From assembly GCF_000801105.2 (NCBI RefSeq), contig NC_079514.1:24654293-24718292 (forward strand): a stretch of DNA of 64,000 bases, written 5' to 3'. Shown here one piece after another: positions 52,982 to 63,930 of the stretch. Positions within the stretch are counted from its first letter, which is position 1. Each line of letters begins with the position of its first letter. Source of the DNA: Raphanus sativus. Its lineage: Eukaryota > Streptophyta > Magnoliopsida > Brassicales > Brassicaceae. The notes under the pieces were generated by a model. The model saw nothing but the letters and a program-made list of their open reading frames with translations. It did no database searches and was not told the DNA's origin. The position numbers and the translations under genes are program-made.

Positions 52982-54554
52982 ACCATTCATAACAGGAACT
53001 CTCTCTGTCTGCAACACACATTTACATAGAGGCACAATGGTTTTGAGAGAGAGAGAGAATATGTTGGCCAGGGTTAGTGCGGTACTTCTAACTCTTGTGT
53101 TTGCTTTTGGTTTACATTGATTTTCTTCAAGATGAGCAATATGACTCTTAAATCTATCAACCTACTGTAAAGAACATAAGATGTACTGATCACATAGCTT
53201 TCTTTTTGTTGAGAAATTGTAGTTCCTAAGTTGTAAATTAGCTAACCTAGGGTACATGAAGCTAAGCTGATCACCACTGAATATGGAAGCCTTTGTACAC
53301 AACAGTGATGCACATATAAGATGATTATAGTTGGCCTTACTCTCAGGTCTGTTGGATGGTTTTTATCGCTTCAGTGTGATGTTTCAAAGCATCATGATAA
53401 TCCTGCTCCTTGGAGAACTCATTACATGTACTCATTATATTAAATCAAACATGATCATATTAAATCAACCACGTACCAAACAAATCAATATAGAACTTAA
53501 CCACTTACCAAGAAAATCACATACTCCTTTAAAGCTTTCTCCTTCCTCTCCTCATTCTCTTTTTCTTCTCCAAACTCCGACTCATGTCATGCTTCTTCCT
53601 CGGAGGCAAAACTATCTTATCCTCCTGATCCACCGCTGCTTCTCCTGACTAAGTTCAAAAATTAACATTTAAAAAGTTCCAGTTTTGAGATTTTGACCGC
53701 GTCTATGGATCTCCTACCATTTTTAACAAAATCAGGCGTTACCTTGACGAATCTGTCGTTAGTTTCTCCGAAATCTCCAGCCATTGGAAAGCATCACCAA
53801 ATGGATCCTAGACAGCGTGTGGACTCCATCCGAAACCTTCATTGTCTTCCAAACATGATTGTGACAGTACGTTGCTTGGATAGATGTTCGTATAAACGTT
53901 GACGACATCCTGGAGCTGATTCAGTCCTGAGAATCAATGCTCTAAGTTCTCTTTTTCATCGGAGAACTGAAACGGAATGGTCTGAAACTAAAAGTTGCTT
54001 TCCAATCGTGTCTAAAAAGAGATGATACAATTGGATTTAAGGGTCTAAAGAATTCATTTAAACGAAACCAAAAGGAGCAATTCTGAAAATACTTTAAGAA
54101 GTTATAAAAACGATTTGATTGTGGAGGTTCATCCACCTCTCAAGCATCCCCTATTTATAGATTTGGCGGCGAAGAATCGAAGAGGTCGAAATCGTTATAG
54201 ATTTAATGTGTATAGCAGTTATTGCTGAAATTTAAGAATACATTAAACTTCAGAATGTCAAGAGATGAGGAAAGAAACTGTGCAGATTATGAGAAAACGG
54301 AGAAGACGAGTTCAATTGTGGAAGAAGGAAACTGATGTAGCCCTAGTCAACTAAAATATAAAACGCAGCGTTTAAATGTTTTACTTGTTAATTAGACCGA
54401 ATACCAGAATCAGACCAACCCATCTTTTCATTATTCATCGAACCAAACACATAGAATCAAACCAAAGTACAAATCAGTCGACCGAGAAAACCAAATTTGC
54501 GAGCCCCACAGACATTAAAAATAATCCGACGTGTACAGCCTAAGAAGAGAAAAA

Positions 54555-55051
54555 GGAAAGTTCAGAGACACCCAGTAAAGGAACACAAAACTCAATTCAA
54601 GAACACTTTCCTTGATTATTAGAAACCTTTTAAACAATCTTCCTAGATCTGTTTAATCCGAATTACTCTTAGTCACATACGACTAGAGACGGACCAATTT
54701 CTAATATGAATAACACAATCGAGCTGCTCAACACAAGGCACTCGATCGTCTAACTCTTGACAAGAACACCCTCTTGCTCAAGCTTTTACAATAACGTGTT
54801 TAACCTAGATCTGCCCTAGACAATCTAGTTAAGTAGTCGTTACCGAATATTCTATTTTCCTAATATCTCGGTGAATCCAAATCTTCCATTATTCTCTCAA
54901 CTTGATGTGCAAGCTATATCCTGGAACTAATGAGTATCGCCACGTCATCTTTCCATAACTCTGCCACATCTGCGTGTAACACACAAACTCCTTTGTGTAA
55001 AACGTCGTCACTCTGTTTCTCCCAACACTTGGCTCTTTTCTTGATCTTACA
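54555..55051 (-). repeat. 3' LTR of the Sirevirus-type element
   Basis: 497 bp; minus strand starts TGTAAGATCAAG and ends CTGAACTTTCC (the other copy ends TTTCA). Confidence 0.9.
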
Positions 55052-55065
55052 TTTTCCCCCTTTTT
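55052..55065 (-). other. Polypurine tract of the Sirevirus-type element
   Basis: The minus strand reads AAAAAGGGGGAAAA directly before TGTAAGATC. Confidence 0.88.
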
Positions 55066-55474
55066 ATCTCAATGTGACAATCTAAGCATCCTGCATAGAT
55101 ATGAAAAATTCCACACAAGCAACAGGACATGAAGGCATAAAACATCCATAGATTCATCCGATTATCAAAGAGTTCCTAGAAATAACACACACTGCTCCAA
55201 AGGCCTTATTCTTAAGAGTAGCACACAAAAGACACAAGATCGCACTACTTTAAAGCTACAAGATAAGCTAAATTCTAGAACTCAGGATCAACACATTAGA
55301 AGGTATCACTCAGCTCTTCCGTTTCATCACCATCACAGTGGCTCAGTTCTTCAGTGTCATTGCCTTCGTCTTCAACTGGATCAGTCTGTTGATGTGGCAG
55401 AACATATTCTCCCCTTGCTTAGATGCACAATGTGATAAAAACAAAACGCACATTAGCCAAAACAAACAGATAAA
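55066..55474 (-). other. Non-coding spacer between env-like ORF and PPT
   Basis: No ORF on the element's strand. Confidence 0.6.
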
Positions 55475-56806
55475 TCAAAGAGCACTGATATTCTTACTCC
55501 TCAGACGGATACGAATAGCTTTGAGATCTGCAATAGTACGACTCAGATCTTCTTCAAGATTCGGAGGTCTAGCATCGGCACCATTCCCACGACCAGCCTT
55601 AATGTCTTTGACCACAAGCTTCGGAAACCCAGTAGACTCATCAACCGGAAAACGCTGCTGATAGTTGATGACCTGCTGAATCAATGTTGGAAACATGATA
55701 CGCCAAGCCCGCTTTGACTTAGTTCTAGCACCCATAACCATGATCTGATCATAGACGAGCTTCCCGAAGTTGAAACCGTCTTCGTTGTGATGAAGCATGT
55801 AAACAAACTTCAGACGATCTTGGTTCATGTTGGTGTAGTTCATAGTGGGCATCCAGTTCGTGCAGACCAACTTGTAGAGCACCTGATTCGTGCGAGTAAA
55901 GAACTTGGAGCTCATGTTTTCCCATCGATTGATGCGACCATCAGTGAGAAAACCACAAACCTCATCAAAGTTCTCACCCAACCAATTCGGGTCATCCTCA
56001 AATCCAGGCACACAGTAGATATCATTGATCAAACTTGAAGAGAAGTCAATCATGTATCCCCTGCAATACACAGCAACACCAACATCTCGCTCCTCAGCAT
56101 CTTGGAGGTTCGCAATGAACTCCTTAACCATAGTGGGTTGGTACGCATCTACATCAGTGAGCGTGTGAAGTAGCCCTGCTCCCCGCACTATGTTCCTGAC
56201 ATCTTGCATGTTCACATCGGTGAGGGAGATCCGATGTTGAGTGATGAACTTACGACGACGAATCGAGTGAAACCTCTCGGCAGCCGCGGAGGTAAAGAAT
56301 CGCTGATCCAGAGGAGTCGTGTGCGGTGCCATGAGCTCAAGATAGAGTTGCGATTTGGTCCGGTACATGCTCCGACTTTCCTCAAATCGTTGCTCCTTGG
56401 CCTGATTGACACGAATCTCAGTTTCATCAAGAGGAGTATCATCATTGTCAGAATCCGTATCTGAGAGGGATTCAATTTCAGGCGAGAGAGGTTCGGGAGA
56501 GGCTGCTCGAGTCGAACGGCGATGTGCTCGCTTCCACGAGGACGAAGCAGGAGATGGCTGAGAGAACGCCGGTGAGGGCTGGGACGAGCTGCCAGGTGCC
56601 GTCGGAGCGCGATTCAGACGCGAGCTTCTCCGAACCGGTTGCATGTCGCCGCACAAGAGAGAGAGAACAAAAGAGACGATTTTGACAAAGGAGAGAGATA
56701 TGTGCACCTTCTTTGAAACCCTATCACACTCAAATGGGCTTATTAGTAACAAACAAAAAAGGCTTAAGAGCCCAAAACACACCAAAGAATCAAATGACAT
56801 TGCCAA
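55475..56806 (-). CDS. Env-like / extra ORF of the Sirevirus-type element
   Basis: Open from Met 56806; the more likely start is Met 56644 (MQPVRRSSRLNRAPT), because the first 54 residues look like translated leader. From there: a Ser/Pro-rich basic N-terminus, acidic SLSDTDSDNDDTPLDETE, then a globular domain with FIANLQDAEERDVGVAVYCR, FSSSLINDIYCVPGFEDDPN, RWENMSSKFFTRTNQVLYKL and FGKLVYDQIMVMGARTKSKR, and a C-terminal coiled-coil-like end. It matches what I know of the putative plant transposon protein domain (PF20167) seen in the extra ORF of Sireviruses. Its role is unknown; I see no clear fusion peptide or transmembrane anchor in the likely product. Confidence 0.7.
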   Translation of the reverse strand: MAMSFDSLVCFGLLSLFCLLLISPFECDRVSKKVHISLSFVKIVSFVLSLLCGDMQPVRRSSRLNRAPTAPGSSSQPSPAFSQPSPASSSWKRAHRRSTRAASPEPLSPEIESLSDTDSDNDDTPLDETEIRVNQAKEQRFEESRSMYRTKSQLYLELMAPHTTPLDQRFFTSAAAERFHSIRRRKFITQHRISLTDVNMQDVRNIVRGAGLLHTLTDVDAYQPTMVKEFIANLQDAEERDVGVAVYCRGYMIDFSSSLINDIYCVPGFEDDPNWLGENFDEVCGFLTDGRINRWENMSSKFFTRTNQVLYKLVCTNWMPTMNYTNMNQDRLKFVYMLHHNEDGFNFGKLVYDQIMVMGARTKSKRAWRIMFPTLIQQVINYQQRFPVDESTGFPKLVVKDIKAGRGNGADARPPNLEEDLSRTIADLKAIRIRLRSKNISAL

Positions 56807-56846
56807 AAACCCATTAAGGACTCCCCTTTTTTTTCTTAAGATATAA

Positions 56847-57759
56847 CCAAGATGGATGAGCCATCACTTATTGCCATGAGAGAGATTGAACAAATGAAGC
56901 TTGGACTCACGAGAAACTCAGCATCAACAGAGAAGCACCATGAATATGCAATCACACTTATTTACAGGCATAACTGATATGTCTTTTGTCCAGAGAAGGG
57001 GAGCAGAAATCGCTTTTCACACACAGTCTACCACCAAAATTTTTGAAGAATTCAGTAAATCAACTCAAGTCTGTAGCTATTTCTCAGCCGAGTAGCTGTC
57101 ACAGACGAGATTCCTCCCAGTAAAGACATCCAAGCAATGATCTCAGCATCACACTGATCTGTAAAGTGTAGAAGCACAAAGTAGGCCTATTGTGTCTGTC
57201 ACTTCAACACGACAGAGAATATATTAAGTTGTAGTTTTCTGTATCACCAAGAGCATAATCACCAATTCGATCAAAGAGATAGTGATCAAGAGTAGAGACA
57301 AAGTGGGGTAACACCCTGCTCCACTCTGAGCAATTTCAGAAACAGAATTAGTGATGTGCTCTGCCCAGTCCAGACAGTGATCGAGCTTAGAAGCAAGTGT
57401 TGTAACACCCAGTTCCAAAAACGAGTATCCATCATTCCAGGCCTTCTTATTTTGCTTTTCACGGCTTGTGTTACTTTTCACATTCCTTGTGTCACACATA
57501 CTCCTCTCCTTGTTACACTCACCTCTCTTGTGCTTCATTATTCAATCCAGGTAGTGATCAAGACTCAGACCTAAAATGTTGCAGCATCCTAGTCCAAGAT
57601 GAGTACCCTTCCTTAGTGAATCAAAGTCAGTATATGTTTTGAGATCAAGCTGGATGCTTCACAAAGAGAAACTTGTTGATTCAAGGTTTTGTTGTGGTGG
57701 TGGAGATTATATACGATACTACGAATTTACAGCGACCCTTCTCTTCTGACTAGGCTTAT
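56847..57759 (-). other. Spacer between pol and env-like ORF, with degenerate repeats and a small ORF
   Basis: It contains three diverged repeats (57268-57337, 57363-57434, 57544-57612) and a 104-codon open frame (57538-57224) that ends in a hydrophobic stretch LSLLLITISLIELVIMLLVI. Whether the small frame is expressed is unknown. Confidence 0.5.
57224..57538 (-). CDS. Small ORF with C-terminal hydrophobic segment in Sirevirus spacer
   Basis: 104 codons, starting MKHKRGECNKERSMCDTRN: basic, Cys- and Lys-rich first half, then a single predicted membrane-type segment of about 22 residues near the C-terminus followed by QKTTT. Located between pol and the env-like ORF, on the element's coding strand. 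No family recognised; it overlaps the repeat array, so chance is possible. Confidence 0.25.
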   Translation of the reverse strand: MKHKRGECNKERSMCDTRNVKSNTSREKQNKKAWNDGYSFLELGVTTLASKLDHCLDWAEHITNSVSEIAQSGAGCYPTLSLLLITISLIELVIMLLVIQKTTT

Positions 57760-59202
57760 TCAGAGATTAACAATCCCTAAGGCTTTACGGAGCCCCAGGA
57801 ATGTGTTGTAGTCCAACGGTTTGGTGAACAAATCAGCAAGTTGCTTTTCTGTTGATACATGATCTAGGATCACTATTTTCATCTCAACCAATTCTCTCAC
57901 AAAGTGATGTCTGATGTCCACATGTTTGGTGCGTGAGTGCTGAATAGGATTCTTAGACAAATTGATAGCACTCATATTATCACAATGTACTACCATAGGG
58001 TTAGTAATGATACCATAGTCCACAAGCATTTGTCTCATTCATAGTAACTGAGTGCAGCAACTTCCCAAAACAATGTACTCAGCTTTGGCTGTTGAGAGTG
58101 ATACACAGTTTTGCTTCTTGCTATGCCATGCCACCATGTTATTTCCGAGAAAGAAACAACCACCAGAAGTGTTATGTCTATCATCCAAGCAACCTGCCCA
58201 ATCAGCATCACAGAATCCTGCAAGATTCACGTTAGTCTCAAATGTATAATGAAGTCCGAAATCCAGAGTACCTTTCACATATTTTATGATTCGCTTGACT
58301 GCATTCAGGTGAGACTCTTTTGGACAAGCTTGGTACCGGGCACAGATACCCACACTTAAGCATAGGTCAGGGCGACTTGCTGTGAGATACAGAAGACTTC
58401 CGATCATTGCCCTGTATAGCTTTTCATCAACTGGTTTGCCCTCTTCATCACGAGAGAGTTTGGTTGTAGTGCTCATCGGAGTGTTAGCAATTTTGCTCGT
58501 CTGCATCCCAAATCGCTTGATGAGATTCTTGGCATAGGTGCTTTGGGAGACAGTGATCCTATCATCAAGCTGCTTGATTTGTAGACCAAGAAAATAACTC
58601 AGTTCACCAACCATACTCATCTCAAACTCCTTAGTCATAGTTTTGACAAAGTCATCCACCATAGGCATCGAGGTACTTCCAAAGATTATGTCATCCACAT
58701 ACACTTGGACAATCATGATGTCTCTTCCCTTTTCTCCAATAAACAACGTCTTATCAACACCTCCTCTCTGAAAACCAGTCGCAACAAGGAAGTCCGTCAG
58801 GCGCTCATACCAAGCTCTGGGTGCTTGCTTAAGTCCGTACAAGGCTTTCTTAAGCTTGTATACCTTATCCGGGAAGTGAGGATCCTCAAATCCCTTTGGC
58901 TGTGTCACATATACTTCTTCTTGTAGAACCCCATTCAGGAAGGCACTCTTCACGTCCATTTGATATAGCTTGATGCGAAGATTACAAGCCATTCCAATCA
59001 GTAATCTGATCGATTCTAGACGTGCCACTGGTGCAAAGGTTTCATCGAAGTCAACTCCTTCAACTTGCGTGTATCCTTGCCCCACCAGTCGTGACTTGTT
59101 CTTAATGACATTCCCTTCTTCATCAGTCTTATTCTTATGTATCCACTTGGTGCCAATGATGTTCACACCTTCTGGTCTAGGAACGAGCTCCCACACTTGC
59201 AA
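57760..59202 (-). pseudogene. Reverse transcriptase and RNase H of the Sirevirus-type element, one stop
   Basis: [95 protein letters not shown] (YVDD intact). RNase [35 protein letters not shown]; then, after TGA at 58039-58041 (probably from a TGG Trp codon), MRQMLVDYGIITNPMVVHCD, HVDIRHHFVRELVE and QLADLFTKPLD to the stop at 57760. One continuous frame otherwise. Confidence 0.88.
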
Positions 59203-59214
59203 GCGAACAAATTG

Positions 59215-60651
59215 TTAAAGTTCCTGATGCATTGACTCTGTCCAGTATTCATCATCCAATGCCTCATGTAGAGTCTTAGGCTCGATTTGGGAGACAAAGC
59301 ATTCCAGTTTATTCATCTTGACAGTAAAACATGCAAGTCTGACCATCTCCTTGAAATCGATCTGTTTCTTCCTAGTAACTCTCCCATCATAGATCCCTCC
59401 AATCACATCATCTGGCGAATGATTCTTATGCACTCTGCCTTGATCCAGTTTTACTTCTAGTCTTTCTTGATCATCTTCATCCTCAGATTCATCTTTGATC
59501 TGCGCGGTTGTTGGACTGGATTTACTCGGCTGTGTAGCACAATCAATAGCTTGAGTTACTTGAGTTTGGTAGAAACCGATACTGTCATCAAACACAACAT
59601 TCACTTTATCCCCAATGAACTTAGTATGATGGTTGTATACTCTGTAGGCAGAGCTGTTCGTAGAGTAACCCAGGAACATCCCAACATCACTCTTTGCATC
59701 AAACTTGCCCAGATGGTCCTTGTCATTCAAGATATAGCAGAGGCATCCAAATACATGCAGGTGGCTCAAGTTCGGAGTTTTACCTTTGAAGAGCTCGTAC
59801 GGTGTAGTCTTTGTGTTTGGCTTCACGTAAACTCGATTTATGATATAGCAAGCTGCACCAATTGCTTCTGCCCAAAAGTTGGATGGTACATTGTTACCAC
59901 ACAGCATGGCTCTAGCCATTTCTTGAAGTGTTCTGTTCTTCCTTTCCACAACACCATTTTGTTGGGGGGTTCTCGGAGCTGCATACTGATGTCTAATGCC
60001 TTGACTCTGACAGAACAATTCGAATTGCTCATTCTGAAACTCTCCTCCATGATCACTCTTAATCTGAACGATTCCACCCTTCTCTTGTTTGAGTTGCAAT
60101 GCGAGCACTCGGAAGCTATCAAGAGCATCGGATTTATTTTTTAGAAAGTCAATCCAAGTATACCTAGAGAAGTCATCAACAAGCACAAATATGTATCTCC
60201 TCCCTGCGATGCTGTCTGGGGTGATTGGTCCCATCAAATCCATGTGCACAAGTTCCAGAATTTTCTTTGATCTGATTTCTGTAATTTGCTTGTGTTGCAC
60301 CTTGACTTGCTTTCCTTGACAGCATCCTTTGCATACAGTGGTGGTTTGTTTCTCAAGATCAGGAACACCACGAACCACTTCGGCTTTTACTAATCGAGTC
60401 AGACCATTAGTGTTCATGTGTCCCAACTTTCGATGCCAGAGATCCAATTTCGATTCAGTTGCTGAAAGACATGTAGTCTGAGATGGTTTCCACATGTAAC
60501 AATTATTTCCAGACCTCACTCCATACAGAACTATGTTTCCATCACCATCCACTGCTCGGCATTCCTTCTTGTTAAAGATAACTTCCAAACCTTCATCACA
60601 CAACTGACTCACACTGATGAGATTTGCCTTGAGTCCATCCACATAGTACAC
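59215..60651 (-). pseudogene. Integrase of the Sirevirus-type element
   Basis: Zinc finger LWHRKLGHMNTNGL..CKGCCQGK, core triad VHMDLMGPI, KSDHGGEFQNEQFE and TPQQNGVVERKNRT, then the GKTPNLSHLHVFGCLCYI region and an acidic linker (DESEDEDDQERLEVKLDQ). It ends at TAA 59215-59217 and continues in frame into RT. It is preceded in frame by the protease after TGA 60661-60663. Confidence 0.88.
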
Positions 60652-60660
60652 ATTGATAAG

Positions 60661-62856
60661 TCATGGGAGATCAGCTCTGTCTGTTATCCCTACACCACGA
60701 ATTTTAGCTTGAGCACCATCTCCAAAAGTCACTTTTCCGCCTTTAATAAGCTCGAGCTTCTCAAGATATTCAAGCTTTCCAGTCATATGTTTTGAACATC
60801 CACTGTCAAAGTACCATGGTAACTCTTCTGGAGCATCAGCGTCAGCACTCGTATAGGCTACGTTGCTTAGAAACTCTTTCTCATGAAGAGTACTTGAGAA
60901 ATTACAGGACAATGTGATTTCCTCCTGAAGATATGACTCACTGATTTGATTGTGTGACACAACCGGCACTTTTTCCTTGTAATTTGGGTACAAGTCTCGT
61001 TTAGCAATCCATACTCCACCATATATAGTCGGTTCCAAATAGCACAGATTCATTCTCCAAGCACGTTGATACTGATTCTGACAAAAGTAGCAATATCTGA
61101 CGTGATGACCAAGTTTTCCACAGAAGTGACACCCATTCCTTCTCCTTGGATTGTGTATTTTACGTTCGACCACAGCATTACTGACGACAGCTTTGCCTTT
61201 CTCTTGCTTAGTTACTTTGATTTCGTTAGCTGCTTCCTTCACAAAGATTGGTTTCTCAGAGGAAGTCTTGGAGGTAGATCCTTGAAATCCCAGTCCTCGG
61301 TTAGTACTAGGACACTGTCCAATGGTTAGGAGATGATCCAGAGTTGATGTTCCCACGGAGAGCATTCTGATCTGCTTATGATTCTCAGCTAGTTGACTTT
61401 CAAGTAACTTGCTTTTGTCCATCTCCTTTTCAAATAGCTCACTCAGTTGACCTACTTTCATCTCGAACAGTTTCTGAACTCGTTCTTGTTCAGCCATGGC
61501 TCGTTTGACCGATAGTAGCTCTTGATCAGATTCCTTCAGCGGTGAGAGAGGTGAGGTTTGGTTTCCTGGCTTTTCCAACTCCAGGATATTGACTTGAGCT
61601 TTCAGCATTGCTTTATCTTTCAGCAGTTGTAGATTCTCATGACTCAGTTCAGCAAACTGATTAAACAATGTCTTATACTCTGTTTCAAGGTCGTGATTTA
61701 GCTCATCCTCATCTTCTCTATCTACTGCACTGGCTTCTGTCGTGCTAGTCAAATCCACATCTTGCCCAATCAGAGCCATGAAGTTTAAGTGAAGCTCTTC
61801 TTTATCACTTCCACTGTCTGAATCTGTGTCACTAAAACTCATCAAGGATTTCTCCTTCTTTAGGTTGTTAGGGCACTCACTACGAGTGTGACCATAGCCT
61901 TTGCACTCAATACACTTCAGCTCCTTACGCTTGGTGAGAGGGCACTCGTTGCGAAAGTGTCCATACCCCTCACATTCATGACACTGTAACTCCTTTTTCT
62001 TGGAGTCTCTAGATGCATCTTGTCTGGAACCACGATCTGAATCATTCTTCTGGAAACGACCGCTTGATCTACTTCCTCCTTTCTCCATTCTCTTGACAAA
62101 CTTGTTAAAGTTACGTGCCATTAAACCAAGATTCTCTTCAATCTTAGCAACCCTGTCCTCCTCCTTTGATTCAGCAGCAAACGCAATACTCTTCTGTGTA
62201 TCAGTGAGTCTGTCAGTTTTCTCGAGGTCATGTACCTTCAGAATCCCTGAGAGTTGATCAAACTTCATCTCGTCAGTGTCTACAACGATGTTTAGCACTG
62301 CTTTGTAGGCTTCAAATCGAGGTGGTAAGCATCTTAGTAACTTCTTCACAAGATCTTTCTCTTCGTACTTTTTTCCCATAACAGAGGATTCACTAGCCAG
62401 TTCACTGAGTTTGGATATGAAACCATCAATTGGTTCATCATCTCCCATTCGTAGATTCTCGAACCTGGAGGCAAGGTGATCAATTCTGGTCCTTCGAACA
62501 CTGGTGTTACCTTCAAAGTGATTTATCAAGGTGTCCCATGCTTCTTTTGCTGATTCACACCCTTGAATGATCTTGAATTGATCGAGATCAACTGCAGAAA
62601 ATATGGCAGTGAGCGCCTTTGAGTTAAACTTTGACGCAGCCTTTTCAGAGTCAGTCCACTTATCTTTCTGTTTAGGACCTAACGAGTTGTCCTCCATCAG
62701 CACAGTAGGAGCAGACCACCCATCTTCAACTGCAGTCCAAGCATCTTCATCAATACCCCTGATTATGTGATGCATCCTAGCCTTCCAATGTCCGAAATTC
62801 CCTCCATCCAGAATGATAGGCTTATGCAGCGTGATTAGTTCCTTCATGGTGTCCAT
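60661..62856 (-). CDS. Gag and protease of the Sirevirus-type element
   Basis: 731 codons from Met 62856 (MDTMKELITLHKPIILDGG). Gag: NFGHWKARMHHIIRGIDEDA, AKEAWDTLINHFEGNTSV, LASRFENLRMGDDEPIDGF, RCLPPRFEAYKAVLNIV. Two adjacent CCHC knuckles, CHECEGYGHFRNEC and CIECKGYGHTRSEC; an acidic and long coiled-coil stretch (about residues 400-520); a third knuckle CHFCGKLGHHVRYC; protease active site WYFDSGCSKHMTG near residue 690. The TGA at 60661-60663 looks like a CGA-to-TGA change in a frame that continues into integrase. Confidence 0.88.
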   Translation of the reverse strand: MDTMKELITLHKPIILDGGNFGHWKARMHHIIRGIDEDAWTAVEDGWSAPTVLMEDNSLGPKQKDKWTDSEKAASKFNSKALTAIFSAVDLDQFKIIQGCESAKEAWDTLINHFEGNTSVRRTRIDHLASRFENLRMGDDEPIDGFISKLSELASESSVMGKKYEEKDLVKKLLRCLPPRFEAYKAVLNIVVDTDEMKFDQLSGILKVHDLEKTDRLTDTQKSIAFAAESKEEDRVAKIEENLGLMARNFNKFVKRMEKGGSRSSGRFQKNDSDRGSRQDASRDSKKKELQCHECEGYGHFRNECPLTKRKELKCIECKGYGHTRSECPNNLKKEKSLMSFSDTDSDSGSDKEELHLNFMALIGQDVDLTSTTEASAVDREDEDELNHDLETEYKTLFNQFAELSHENLQLLKDKAMLKAQVNILELEKPGNQTSPLSPLKESDQELLSVKRAMAEQERVQKLFEMKVGQLSELFEKEMDKSKLLESQLAENHKQIRMLSVGTSTLDHLLTIGQCPSTNRGLGFQGSTSKTSSEKPIFVKEAANEIKVTKQEKGKAVVSNAVVERKIHNPRRRNGCHFCGKLGHHVRYCYFCQNQYQRAWRMNLCYLEPTIYGGVWIAKRDLYPNYKEKVPVVSHNQISESYLQEEITLSCNFSSTLHEKEFLSNVAYTSADADAPEELPWYFDSGCSKHMTGKLEYLEKLELIKGGKVTFGDGAQAKIRGVGITDRADLP

Positions 62857-62910
62857 GAAACTCGCAGGATCTCAACCTGTTAGTAGTATACGATACCACA
62901 GAGGTTTCCC

Positions 62911-62922
62911 GCTCTGATACCA
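62911..62922 (-). other. Primer binding site of the Sirevirus-type element
   Basis: The minus strand reads TGGTATCAGAGC two bases after the 5' LTR; initiator tRNA-Met type. Confidence 0.9.
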
Positions 62923-62924
62923 AA

Positions 62925-63421
62925 TGAAAGTTCAGAGACAGCCAGTAAAGGAACACAAAACTCAATTCAAGAACACTTTCCTTGATTATTAGAAACCTTT
63001 TAAACAATCTTCCTAGATCTGTTTAATCCGAATTACTCTCAGTCACAGACGACTAGAGACAGACCAATTTCTAATATGAATAACACAATCGAGCTGCTCA
63101 ACACAAGGCACTCGATCGTCTAACTCTTGACAAGAACACCCTCTTGCTCAAGCTTTTACAATAACGTGTTTAACCTAGATCTGCCTTAGACAATCTAGTT
63201 AAGTAGTCCTTACCGAATATTCTATTTTCCTAATATCTCGGTGAATCCAAATCTTCCATTATTCTCTCAACTTGATGTGCAAGCTATATCCTGGAACTAA
63301 TGAGTATCGCCACGTTATCTTTCCATAACTCTGCCACATCTGCGTGTAACACACAAACTCCTTTGTGTAAAACGTCGTCACTCTGTTTCTCCCAACATTT
63401 GGCTCTTTTCTTGATCTTACA
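62925..63421 (-). repeat. 5' LTR of the Sirevirus-type element
   Basis: 497 bp; plus strand TGAAAGTTCAG..GATCTTACA. Confidence 0.9.
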
Positions 63422-63447
63422 AAAAAAGTGTCTAATTATATATATGA

Positions 63448-63477
63448 CTAGAGGCGTAGCCCCGCCCAAGCGCGGGG
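63448..63477 (-). mobile_element. Helitron 3' terminus on the minus strand
   Basis: The minus strand reads CCCCGCGC-TT-GGGCGGGG (one mismatch pair in the stem, 63477-63460), GCTACGCCT, then CTAG-T. Its GC-rich sequence is clearly related to the end at 38537-38566, so probably the same family. Confidence 0.7.
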
Positions 63478-63900
63478 ATGTTGACAAATACTTATGTTAA
63501 TTGTAGTTAAAATCTAAGTTTCATGTATTGTGAAGGCAAACCTATGAATCATGTTGACATGGTCGATCATGTAAAAGCGTATTTGAATGCTTCAACCAGT
63601 AAACATAATGAATTGTTACATAGCTTTGCACTCTGCGATGGGTGGTGGGAGATTGGTGATGGGAAAAAAATTATTCCCAAGTTTTTAAAAGATATGGCTA
63701 TGGTTTGGGCAGAAAGGAGAAATAGTAAGATCAGAAAGCGGTAAACAGAGGATGATACTTATGTCCCGCCAGTCCCACAACTCCTGAGAAGAAAGATTTG
63801 TGGAGAAGAGTGGTGTCTCCACCAATTATGAAAACAAAAATAAAATAAGTATTGTTTGCTTCCTGGAATTCACTATCTCTGCCCTCACTTGTAATTAGTA
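63478..63900. other. Helitron body with an unidentified 73-codon plus-strand ORF
   Basis: 63523-63744 is open (MYCEGKPMNHVDMVDHVKAY.., DGWWEIGDGKKIIPKFLKD) and has ordinary plant codon use, but I recognise no family. It may be a captured exon or chance. Confidence 0.25.
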
Positions 63901-63930
63901 CTAGATCTTGATCCGTGCGACCGCACGGAT
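63901..63930 (-). mobile_element. Helitron 3' terminus on the minus strand, second family
   Basis: The minus strand reads a 9-bp-stem hairpin ATCCGTGCG-GT-CGCACGGAT (63930-63911), CAAGAT, then CTAG-T (63904-63900). This hairpin is a hallmark of a common crucifer Helitron group. The body extends right, beyond the window. Confidence 0.75.

Larger units (their letters stand above)
52360..54554. other. Gene-poor DNA with two assembly gaps; possible captured gene pieces
   Basis: Gaps of 100 N at 52570-52669 and 52882-52981. Short open minus-strand pieces with exon-like borders occur at about 52881-52770 (VVTLKYEQHLLWLQSRNMWK), at 53620-53510 (a Lys/Glu-rich piece ending near a GTAAGT donor) and near 53785-53660 (MAGDFGETNDRFVKVTPDFV). 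I do not recognise a family. As the DNA continues the Helitron body split by the copia element, captured gene fragments are one explanation. Confidence 0.3.
54555..63421 (-). mobile_element. Sirevirus-type Ty1/copia element with env-like ORF, full length
   Basis: LTRs 54555-55051 and 62925-63421 (497 bp each, about 98 percent alike by eye), PBS 62911-62922, PPT 55052-55065, and A-rich flanks compatible with an AAAAA TSD. From right to left: gag with several zinc knuckles, protease, integrase, RT, RNase H, then an extra ORF between pol and the 3' LTR. The gag type and the extra ORF are marks of Sireviruses. Three stop codons break the gag-pol frame, each a likely point mutation. The first base of the left LTR is changed. 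Confidence 0.9.

Noticed and set aside
56643..56806. Signal peptide or transmembrane start of the env-like protein
   Set aside because: The hydrophobic stretch lies before the likely start Met 56644 and looks like translated untranslated leader.
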